A stretch of 64,000 nt of DNA from Phoronis australis (taxonomy: Eukaryota > Phoronida > Phoronidae): NCBI GenBank assembly GCA_002633005.1, contig NMRA01000127.1, positions 692,438 through 756,437 on the forward strand, in the 5' to 3' direction. Below are positions 22,831-32,640 of this stretch, in pieces. Under the pieces are notes generated by a model that worked only from the letters and a program-made list of their open reading frames with translations, did no database searches and had not been told where the DNA came from. The stretch's first letter is position 1. The number at the start of each line of letters is the position of its first letter. A program made the position numbers and the translations under genes.

Positions 22831-24425
22831 GTAGATAATGAACATCAACCACGAGCACAATTTATTATTGGGTTTCATCTCATGGCTTTGCATTTTACCT
22901 CCCTGGAGTCACAGTCTACTGTGAAATCAATCCTGAAATATCCCAGTGTCAACCCTTATCAGCAAGACTTAGGAAAAAAGTCCCAGCTAAGACCAATTAT
23001 AGCTCAGGCGAGATAACCTTGATCTAAATTAAGTACCCATAGTTTTTTTTTGCCAGTAACCCTGCTGTTTACTTCACTAGTAAATAATGCGAATCTTGCT
23101 GTCTATAACCATCACGGCTCCAGTTTGTGGTGCCTCCTCATAGTCTGTTAGGTATTAGCTTCAATTTGAGATGTACATGGAATATGATGGACTTGTTGTA
23201 TTGTGTCTGAGTTGGACTTGTAATGTGATATAGTTACTACATACTCCATTCCGTTTTTGAGGAATGATGATCTAGACTTTCCCAGTGTGTTATGTGTATG
23301 ATGTGACCTATGAAAGGTGATAAAAACTGTCTGTTGTTGCAACCAACAAGACTGAGGTGAAATATTGCCGGTGTTATCTTACGTTTAGAACCCAAACTAT
23401 TAGAGAATATCGTGGATTTTAAGCACACCTGGTGTCTGCAAAAGGTATTGCACATCATCTTTACCTTTGTCATTATAGGCCTGGGTAAGACAGTGTTTTC
23501 CATATTGTTTGCTCACATTGGTTATATTGTATTCAACTAACACCTGAAATCACATTGAAGCGTAACATCTTATTTGAGAGTGCTGTGATTGTGTTTTTGC
23601 ACTCAGGTGGCAGCAGGGGACTTTCTGTGCTGTTAACATGACACTTTTGACATGGAACAAAAGATTTATGATGCATATACCATGTGTCACAGCGCCACCT
23701 ATGTGGAAAAGTGGCCCTGAATAACGAGTAGAAATCAGTGTGTGAGGGAACCAATGCTCATGCTTTGGTTTGGGCATTTGTCTTCAACATATCAGATGGA
23801 AATGATAGCAAATCATTTTTTTATTTCATTTGATGTTTTGTGTCTAATAGCGCAAGCTTGTGTGGACTGTTCTTGCAGTTTTAGCAACAAAGAATTTTTC
23901 AGTAGATGGAGCTGCATACCGATGCATTTCTCAACATCAGTCAGTCGGAATGTTTGAATGTTATTTCCAGCCAATTACGATATTCGAATATTACTTTATT
24001 CTGTAAACCAATCAAAAGCCATGTTACAAATATTTTCCCAGTGCTTCCTGTCATAGCATTGGAGCAGAGTGGCACATATTGCTGTGATGGAAGTTACCAT
24101 GGAAACAATGTGACACGGTGCAATTGGAATCCTACTGGAATAGCCGTTTTCTGGTGTATTAGAAATATGGTGAAATATGCCTTACGTCTAGATGGGGATT
24201 AGGTAGTTGTTAGACAGATTTCTGCAGTCTTGTACGAGGATTTGATGCAATGGGGTTTCCAAGCATTTTACATAAATCCGTTGTGATCATTGCCAATTTA
24301 TTTACCTCTGTTGTACTATGATGTCCTTGATTAAAGGAATTTGCATTTCGTCCGTCTGTCACTGCGTTTCGTCTTGCACTCCAGAATTAGAAATTGGGTC
24401 GAGCGAAAGTTTTTTAAACACTGTC
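22831..24425. other. intron-like DNA, nothing recognised
   Basis: Several short frames exist. None has a recognisable domain, and frames on opposite strands overlap heavily (for example 23148-23503 and 23533-23777 on the minus strand). A possible short exon of an unknown gene cannot be excluded. Confidence 0.35.
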
Positions 24426-24429
24426 ACAA

Positions 24430-24660
24430 TGCTAAATGTGACTCCGAGTTATCGCAACTCCATCTCAACTTGCCTTACCTTTTACACTTCAGTAATAGTT
24501 ACCACTAGTTCTAGGGATTAAATACCTGATGGCGTTGTTGACTCATAACCATGACTTGAATACAATATCTGTGTTGCATGATGCAACCTCCAGCAATTAC
24601 TCCCATTGGAGTGGGGTTAACCTTTTCCACTGCAGGGGAGTTGTTCAACTCGGCAGTTTA
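24430..24660 (-). repeat. SINE-like repeat, copy 1
   Basis: The block TAGTTCTAGGGATTAAATAC, CTGATGGCGTTGTTGA and, 100 bp on, CTTTTCCACTGCAGGGGAGT is shared with 57960-58175 (TAGTTCTAGGGATTGAACAC and CTTTTCCACTGCAGGG). On the minus strand GTGTTCAATCCCTAG in the other copy resembles a Pol III B box. Confidence 0.5.
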
Positions 24661-25375
24661 AATAATCTACTCATTTCGTGAAGTTTGGGAATTGCATTTT
24701 TTCACTGATCGAAACGCTGCAAAACAGGAGAGTTGCGGAGTTAATGGGAAAGCGACAAATGAGTTGTATGTAGAATGTCTTCTATTAAAAGCTGTCAAAG
24801 CAAATGCAATCATTTCTATGGCCATCATGAGAGCTATGTCATTAATTGGTGCAGCTGCATGTATGCAGCTGTTCCAAGGACATTTCATTGTGATAGCGTT
24901 CACCTTCACTTTCACCCATAGTATTTTCTGAACGTTCTCATTGACTGATTACTTCTGCATTGGTATATTCTCTGAATTGTTGTAGCAAATGAGGGACAGA
25001 ATTCTCAGCAGCGACAACTTGGTAGTCGACCACATCGACATAATGGTCGACCAGGTCAATAGCATCGTATCCGTCACTTATTACCTACCAAGTCACCTGT
25101 GGACCCATCACGCCTCATATCTATACACCACATACTAATGGGATGTGGTCATCCAAGCACTGACACAGTCCTGTTCCTATCGTGGTGGTAAACGATGGGG
25201 TCAATTCAGTTTACTAAGAATGTTAACTCTCAATAATTAATAAATAGTTGTATTTGCTTCACAAGTCAACATTTAGTGTGTATTATCTTGTTTAAATCCA
25301 GTCAGATCATCTCCACTTGCGGCATTTTAGCTGCCATCAAAAGCAATGCCAAGGGAGAATTTCTGCTTTAATGAC
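24661..25375. other. intron-like DNA, nothing recognised
   Basis: The frames at 24667-24931 lie on opposite strands over the same bases and have no known domain. Near 25020-25110 the sequence is rich in GTCGAC-type words, without a clear repeat. Confidence 0.35.
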
Positions 25376-25377
25376 TA

Positions 25378-25590
25378 TCAATTTCTTCTGCTTCCCTTAC
25401 TCGTAAATTGTCTCTTTGTCGAACTACAGTTTTGAGCAGTATTAGGAAATGTCATCAATTTCCACGACATGTTGTTTGGCAGTTCTAAATAAGCTGACTC
25501 GTGGACCAGACGGTCTCGCCACCTGGTGACTGACATGGTGCTCCTTCGTCTATCCCGATTTAGAGCCCGAGAATAGACCCAGTTGATCAC
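25378..25590 (-). repeat. retroelement-like coding remnant, copy 2
   Basis: The minus-strand frame contains RDRRRSTMSVTRWRDRLVHE, LELPNNMSWKLM and TAQNCSSTKR. It matches the plus-strand segment at 9785-9870. The basic stretch followed by RWRD is like the C-terminal end of several LINE polyproteins, but the assignment is weak. No start codon or upstream domain is present. Confidence 0.4.
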
Positions 25591-25974
25591 TGCACAAAGT
25601 AGACAGGATCAGGAACCTCGGTGAGGTTATGGAGCAGTAGTGACTCTGTTTTGAAATCTTTCCCTCATCTGCTACCATTATTGAATGGACCATGTAAATG
25701 CCAGATGAACATCTTGCATTTGTCATGTCATTTTGTGACATGTCAATACAACTGTCCAAGCATGTAGTAGATGGTATTTAATTGGTTTCTTGTAGGTATA
25801 TAATTTAAATAATGTGAATGAGACCCAATGTCCAATATAATCCATACAAGTCTTGTATAAATGTTTAGATAAGATTTCGTGGGCAATGCTTTGCAATTGA
25901 TTTTCTGTTTTGTGAAAATCTAGTATAGTGAAACTACACAGGGCATAAATGAAGAAACTGAAGTGTTTTGCAGA

Positions 25975-26540
25975 GCTCGATTTGGCGACCAGTAGTTCGC
26001 TAAGGTGACTTCAGATTGTGTTTGGAATACTGGGAAAATCCCCAAGTTGTCACAAATTTGCTACAATGAGTATCAAAGGCAGACAATAATTCACTTGAAA
26101 TTCATTTCAAAATTTGTATTGATTTCCTAACTTTATATTAATAACATTTTTCTGAGATTGAATACCTTTCGTTCACAATCGTTCCATTTATTTCGTGAAA
26201 TCATTACTTTTGCCACCCTCAGCAGCGAGCACACATCAAGCATGCGCCTAAATTACTTTAGCAAGTAAACAGACGGAAGTTGGAATTGTTTGGCAAAAAT
26301 CGGTTAAGGGCGAACATGAAACATGCCTCCAGTGTACTAGTGGGCATTGAGTTCGAGATTGAATGGTGTACATGCATGGGAGACTAGAGGTATGAGTAAT
26401 TTTCTATTAAAGCTGACTACGGCACAGTTTTTGTTTGGTCAACAACCTCCGACGACAATTTTAGCGAACTCGAATTTGATTTGGCGACATGGGATTTTCG
26501 GGAAGTCGTCTTTGGCGAGTTGGCATTAAGCTAACGGTCG
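25975..26540 (-). mobile_element. nonautonomous repeat family C, copy 2 (inverted)
   Basis: GATTTGGCGACCAGTAGTTC at the left and GATTTGGCGACATGGG, then TTTGGCGAGTTGGC at the right, are the terminal blocks. The middle, with CAGACGGAAGTTGGAATTGT, matches copy 1 inverted. A third, short copy lies at 50965-51085. Confidence 0.5.
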
Positions 26541-27185
26541 AGCACTAGTTTTGCCATTTCTTACTCTTTTATTTTCTCATTTTTTTGTAAATGGCATGTA
26601 GTATCAAAACTATGCTTTTTCATATTCAAGTTCTGTACTAAAATTACCAACAGACATTCACTACAACAACAGAAGTCCTTGAAAAATGAAAAAAGAGTCA
26701 TTCTGAGGTAATCTTGAAGACGATTTCTTAGATGTACAATTGCAACTTAAGTCCGCTTGATCAAAGCGGTTTAGCAATCTAACAAGATGCACGCCAGGGT
26801 GATTTATGAAACAGTGGCATTATGATGTTTGATTTGGCAATTACTTATGTTTAAGGGTTATTGTGGCAGAGCTAAATTACTGGTCACTGTCTGGGAGATT
26901 ATGTTGTAAGAATACTGTCAGGTGCCCCGGGGTAATTAATTACCTTTGCTTCTATTTAATCAGCTTATAGACCCACACAGCGCTTATCTCCAACTTCAAT
27001 TTGGAATAAAGCATGTTGGCAGTGGTGAATCTTCCCGTTAAAACAATCCATTGTGTCCATTTTTTACCATATTTACTGAGGAACTTTGACTCAATGTATT
27101 GTAGGCCTCAAAATGTGGCTTACTTGAGAACACCTATCTCAGAAATTGCTGAATGGGGATTCATATGTCACTTTCAGGTGCCAGA
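26541..27185. other. intron-like DNA, nothing recognised
   Basis: AT-rich, without protein-like frames. Confidence 0.4.
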
Positions 27186-27189
27186 CTTA

Positions 27190-27345
27190 ATGCACTGTTC
27201 TCAAAAGTGCTGTTAGGAATTGTTTATAAAATGTTCCACTTTTGCATAAGGAGCCACTACGAATAGGGTTTTCATGGTTTTTAAGAGATAATTCAAAATT
27301 TGCATAAAACGGAATTTAAATGGTAATTTAGGAAATTGTAAAGGA
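27190..27345 (+). repeat. dispersed repeat family G, copy 2
   Basis: AATGTTCCACTTTTGCATAA, GGAGCCACTACGAATAGGG and TTTTCATGGTTTTTA correspond to the 17120-17190 copy. Diverged and non-coding. Confidence 0.4.
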
Positions 27346-27859
27346 TTTTTGAATGTCATATAGAACCTTCATATCAAATGAAATGTGGCCATGTTATTGT
27401 CACCATTGTTTTCCTTTGAATGTACCCTTTTTGCTAAATTTTTATTGATATCAAGTCAAAAATCAGGCATTCTACTTTCAGAGAATATATATGTTTACTG
27501 ATTTAAAATCTATGGTCTTGTTAATCTATGCGGTTAAACACACAGACATGTCAATGAAGTCCTATAATTATGTTAAAAAACAAAGTCAAAGGGTTCCACC
27601 TCAGACAGCTAACGAAACAATGTTTAAAGTCAAATATGGCGCTGTATGGGGTTGTAGGACCCTTTCAAACAAATTACTGGAGAATGGACAAGTTGGTTTA
27701 AAATGCCTCGAATGCGACACCATCCAGGAGCACTCATCCGTGCAATGCTTCATGGGTTTCCACTTGTTTTTTCTCTATTCGAGATTGTGTTGAGAATTAC
27801 CTTGGTATGAGAGGTTCTTGAATGGACAATTTCTGCGAGAAAATTGATATTCTAAGATT

Positions 27860-28110
27860 TGCCACAGTGTGGAGTCAAACTTGCAATCCCCACAATTTAA
27901 GGCTTTGCTGACAGAGCCACACCCCACTCAACAGTAGCAGAGTGTATTAACTAAGTGTATTTTACTGGCAAAGTCACTGGCCTCGATTTCAACAAGAATT
28001 GGCTATGTGCGATAAAATCACAAAAACAACAGATTTCATTGTTTTATAGCTCTGGTCAAAGGTAGTGTCTTCAAGAGGTTTATCTCCAAAATTTTGTCTA
28101 CAATATTACA
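27860..28110 (-). repeat. SINE-like, tRNA-derived repeat, copy 2
   Basis: The plus strand has GTGTGGAGTCAAACTTGCAA and GCTGACAGAGCC near 27870-27920, a reversed tRNA-like segment. Further on there is GATTTCAAC, then CATTGTTTTATAGCTCTGGT and CAAAG at 28038-28062. The copy at 44060-44395 has the same order: TTTGAACCT, GCTGAGC, GATTTCAAC and TTATTGTTTTGTAGTTCTGG, TCAAAG. Confidence 0.5.
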
Positions 28111-28379
28111 GAAAAATTAGTTTCCAGTCACTCTGATTAATAAACTACATACTGATTATCTTTCTGGGTAATGACACGCAATACCAGTAGTGTTGGAGGG
28201 TGTGGTTTATCCCTAATGCACTCACAGTGCCCCATAGGTAGGTCAGTTTTCTCCAGTTGCACAGAGGCGTATCCACAAATTTGTTATGCGTTATTGTGTC
28301 GATCTTAAAATCCGTTTGGCTTTCACTAGCTTTAAGATCAGTTGTTTGTTTTCGCCTCAAAACTGTTTTGCTGTTGTTC

Positions 28380-29045
28380 ATACGCTCACATGTTGTGCAT
28401 GAATTTCGCTACGCAGGTGGTGCCTGTTATGATAGTGAAACATGCCGATATCTCTACACGTATGTCTGGGCATGTGTCTAACAGAGGTTCTAACATCTAC
28501 AAAAATCCCCAAAATACATTTTTCAGTCGTAAAACCGATGATGTCCCTTTAATGTTTTATGCTGTAACGAATGCTTCCTGTCAGTGTTCTTAATTACCTT
28601 TCTGTGCAAACAAGCTCATGTAATAACCGGCTTGTCAACATTTTTTCTGTACTTTACATCTTCAAGGTTTGTTAATTAGGCTGTGTTATCAAAAGCTTTC
28701 TGCGTGTTCAACACTTGAAAAATTCAGGACATTTTGGCCTATGTTGGCTCAAGTCAAATAATTCATGCTAAGATGAGGCAGGAGTTTTTTATGAAGCGTA
28801 CTATCTTAAAAGCTGTGTCTGATGTACAAGAGTATGAATAGAAATAGCCGTTAAAAGTCTTGTGCAAAACGTAACGTTGCAGTTCAACTCATGATGTTTT
28901 TGCTTTTGAAATGAAACTGCAAAGCTTAACACTGACTAAAGAAAAAAATGCTTCGGCAAAATACAGCATTGCAAACTGAGTTCTACATATTGTCGAAGAC
29001 ATGGAAAGCAAGAAATTGTCATCTACCTATTTTAGAAAGATAGTT
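28380..29045. other. intron-like DNA with a SINE-tail block
   Basis: At 28510-28556 AAATACATTTTTCAGTCGTA then GATGTCCCTTTAA matches the tail of the copy at 44355-44393. The rest shows nothing I recognise. Confidence 0.35.
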
Positions 29046-29049
29046 TATG

Positions 29050-29175
29050 ACAAAGATAACTAGTGGAGTTATCTCCTCCATTTTGAAAAAAGTTTCAGTG
29101 TTGCTGTGAATGCTCACAATTTTACCTAATATTGTTTGATGGCTACTATACATAATAAATCACTCTGACATTGAA
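29050..29175 (+). repeat. family E fragment
   Basis: GTTTCAGTGTTGCTGTGAAT, GCTCACAATTTTACC and ATATTGTTTGATGGCTACTA match the middle block of family E. Confidence 0.5.
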
Positions 29176-29826
29176 GCAAAACAGTCTCTTATGTTATTTT
29201 TTGTGAGGAATTTGAAAAAATATACATTGCGCCACCTGGTGCCTCAAATACAATTATAGTTTTCTAATAATTGTTGCCGTATTTTCTTGTCAAAAATTGA
29301 AAAATAGCAATAATTCAGTCTGGTTTTCAAATAAATTGATGTCTATAGAATAATCTTTGCCTGTTAGACAACATGATGAAATTCTAATTGAATATTACTG
29401 AGTATGGCAATGAAAGAACCGTTACGGTGAATACTTAGAAGAGTTTCAGGAAACGCAGCCTCTGTTCTGTTATTTAGCTATGGTAAAGTTGTTATTCTCC
29501 ACATCGATTTTCTTATGAATCTTGAAACAGTCTTTGGGTAGTGGGAATTATTGCACTTGATTATGTCAGTGCTGTGCGAAAAGAAATTCAATTAATAGTC
29601 TATTGAAGCAAGATTTCACAAGAACACTTCATTTTATCTATGAAATTATTGACCCGTTGATTATAGCTCGGCTGTTCCTCTGAGATTGCTTTCAATTGAG
29701 CCCTTGTGCCTTTGTCCTATAGCACTTCGATGATATATCGTTGCATAGCTGTTGGCCAGGTTTTTTGAAGCAGCTGAGTCATGCAGATAAAAGTAATTCA
29801 GTGAATATTTCTCGTGGCGTATTATT

Positions 29827-30620
29827 GTGTGACTAGTTGATGCCATGCTATGGAAAGCCATAGTGGAAAAAATTCCAGGACATATTTTCTATGGAAGATT
29901 TAAAAACAGACCAAAACATTATTTTTACTCTACAGGACCAAAAATTAACACCTCGAAAGCAGAATTTTCATTTATTCAAGAATTAAAAACATTCTAAAAC
30001 ATTATTTTCACTCTTGTAGACCAAGAAGCAACTCAAGACCAAAATTTATTATATCAGGACCGAAAATTTAATATGCCAGGATGGAAAATTTATCATGCCA
30101 GAAAATCTTCATACTAGGAAACCAATTATTGTGACCAACCAAAAGCAGTGACCCCTCAAAGTGATGTCAGTGCTAAGTATACAAGGGCTAAGCGTTCACC
30201 TATGTCTTGCCAACGTCGTATCATTGTGACAATGAAGTTGAATTTCTGTTGTCTCTTCGGCACTTCACAACAGAAGTCAATGTACTCTTATTAGACTTAA
30301 ATAGGACTGAGTGTTACAGAGATGCAGGGGATCGTCTTGTCAGTTTGTGGATGGTCACGCAGTCTCCTGGAATGAAAATTTCCTGTCCTAGCATGAAAAT
30401 TTCCTGCCCTGGCATGATAAATTTTCGGTTTTGGCGTTATGAATTTTTGGTCCCCTCTGACGTGTTAAATTTTGGTCCTGGTGTGATAAATACCGGTTTT
30501 GAGTTGTTTTTTAGTCCTGCAGCACTTAAATTGTTGAATAGAAAATTTGTGTTTTCCGACAAGTCCTTTGCTCTTACGCTCCACACGTACAGTTAAATAT
30601 CACTTTAGCAAAAGTTTGAG
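29827..30620. repeat. 794-bp duplicated block, copy 1
   Basis: From GTGTGACTAGTTGATGCC to CAAAAGTTTGAG the block matches 30622-31415 base for base in length, with about eight substitutions counted by eye and no net gap. Inside it a set of AAATTTATCATGCCAGG-like units at about 29915-30110 is mirrored by inverted units at about 30365-30510, for example an 18-bp inverted pair at 30084-30101 and 30409-30426. The block therefore contains a foldback structure. The frames at 30207-30596 and 31146-31391 are the same non-genic frame in the two copies. Confidence 0.95.
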
Positions 30621-30621
30621 N
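30621..30621. other. single ambiguous base (N) at the copy junction
   Basis: The only N in the window sits exactly between the two 794-bp copies. This marks an assembly join rather than a biological feature. Confidence 0.95.
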
Positions 30622-31415
30622 GTGTGACTAGTTGATGCCATGCTATGGAAAGCCATAGTGGAAAAAATTCCAGGACACATTTTCTATGGAAGATTTAAAA
30701 ACAGACCAAAACATTATTTTTACTCTACAGGACCAAAAATTAACACCTCGAAAGCAGAATTTTCATTTATTCAAGAATCAAAAACATTCTAAAACATTAT
30801 TTTCACTCTTGTAGACCAAGAAGCAACTCAAGACCAAAATTTATTATATCAGGACCGAAAATTTATTATGCCAGGATGGAAAATTTATCATGCCAGAAAA
30901 TCTTCATACTAGGAAACCAATTATTGTGACCAACCAAAAGCAGTGACCCCTCAAAGTGATGTCGGTGCTAAGTATACAAGGGCTAAGCGTTCACCAATGT
31001 CTTGCCAACGTCGTATCATTGTGACAACGAAGTTGAATTTCTGTTGTCTCTTCGGCACTTCACAACAGAAGTCAATGTACTCTTATTAGACTTAAATAGG
31101 ACTGAGTGTTACAGAGATGCAGGGGATCGTCTTGTCAGTTAGTGGATGGTCACGCAGTCTCCTGGCATGAAAATTTCCTGTCCTAGCATGAAAATTTCCT
31201 GCCCTGGCATGATAAATTTTCGGTTTTGGCGTTATGAATTTTTGGTCCCCTCTGACGTGTTAAATTTTGGTCCTGGTGTGATAAATACCGGTTTTGAGTT
31301 GTTTTTTAGTCCTGCAGCACTTAAATTGTTGAATAGAAAATTTGTGTTTTCCGACAAGTCCTTTGCTCTTACGCTCCACACGTACAGTTAAATATCACTT
31401 TAGCAAAAGTTTGAG
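30622..31415. repeat. 794-bp duplicated block, copy 2
   Basis: Differences from copy 1 are scattered single bases, for example GACACATTTT for GACATATTTT, AAGAATCAAAA for AAGAATTAAAA, and GTCGGTGCTA for GTCAGTGCTA. About 1% divergence with no indel is what allelic sequence of a polymorphic animal looks like. Confidence 0.95.
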
Positions 31416-32240
31416 GATACACAAACAACTGCTAGTTACTGAGATAATTTCTATGAATTATTTCAAGACTGGTGTGCTCATAATTACTAGATTGTAACTT
31501 TATTCATCAGTTGTGAAGCTAGGGAGTGTAAAACCAAATTTCTGTCTTCAGTTGTGTTTCATGAAGCAGATCCCAGACCTCATGAACTCAGTTAAACAGA
31601 GACTACTCCCAGGAGCAATGAACGATGACTGATTTCGAATTTGGACTTGAATGAAGATGATCGAAACTCATTACGCGAAGAGCAGTTTATTGGTGAAAAA
31701 CGCAATACATTATTGTACCTATGAAGTGCAGACCTCTCAACTGTCTAGCTGCCTTCGCTTCTGACTTGTTTGATAATTGCAATGTACGTTTCCAATTCAC
31801 GCGATGCTAATTTGAAGCCGTTTCCACCCAGTGATTGTCGCAGTAATTTGAAATTTGGCTTTCCCAAATCCTTCTATTAACTAATTCGCGCTAGGGTGGA
31901 GGGAAGACCTGGGGTGCAAATTCAAGGCACGACATTAGTCTCGCAGAGGAGCCCAAAACTGCAATTGATATATAGGTGGAATGCTAGTAAGAACATGGAT
32001 GAGCTAACTTTATCGTGTGTACAATTTTGCAGAGTTAGTGTACATGGAACTGAGCTAACAGGTTTCAGATGGGTCAGCCACTTCTGTGCTGCTGCAGTGG
32101 AGGTTAATAAAGTGTTCCCTTGTCTGTGCACACGTAATCAAACATCCCATCTGGTCAACATCCTGTATCTGCTCCCTCTAGTGTCAAGTTCTGGTACTTG
32201 CTTCAGGTCAACCAAGTACAGCTATTGTAAGGTCTCACCT
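31416..32240. other. intron-like DNA, nothing recognised
   Basis: The frame at 31896-32255 does not resemble any family, and it overlaps a frame on the other strand. No repeat boundary seen. Confidence 0.35.
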
Positions 32241-32244
32241 ATTT

Positions 32245-32640
32245 CCGACAAATAATCGCCAAAGTAGACTTTTCTACTTTTCAAGAGCTTGTAGGATGGT
32301 TGTGGGGTGCCCTTAATTGTAAGCTATGGTATGTGAAAAAATAATTAAATTTTTGTTTTTCAATTTTCCACCAAATTGTTTCTTATAAAATTGGCGAGAT
32401 TTTACCCTGCAGTCATTGTTCACTTGTTTTGCACATAAATTCTTGTTTTTCTGTATTTCAAATGCTGATAACTTTGCAGCGATTGGTGGAAACAAATGTT
32501 GTTTTATGATATCCAGACTGTTCAATCCAAGGGAAAAATAGATGTCTATTTTCTCTTTTTTGTTGAGAAATTTGATAAAAATTAAATTTTACTTGTCCGA
32601 CATATTGTGTGCTAAATACGTGAAAAATTATCCTGTGTAT
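32245..32640 (+). repeat. family E copy
   Basis: GACAAATAATCGCCAAAGTA then TTTTCAAGAGCTTGTAGG and a GGTTGTGGGGTGCCC block, then CACCAAATTGTTTCTTATAA and GGCGAGATTTTACCCTGC. A second AAATTTTACTTGTCCGACAT block with ATTGTGTGCTAAATACGTG is present at 32583-32630. Confidence 0.5.

Noticed and set aside
27491-27793. 100-codon ATG ORF (+)
   Set aside because: It overlaps the region that resembles the family E right end and has no known domain.
30207-30596. 129-codon ORF and its 81-codon twin at 31146-31391
   Set aside because: Both are the same frame over the foldback units in the two block copies. The repeated MKISCP-like words come from the short repeat units.
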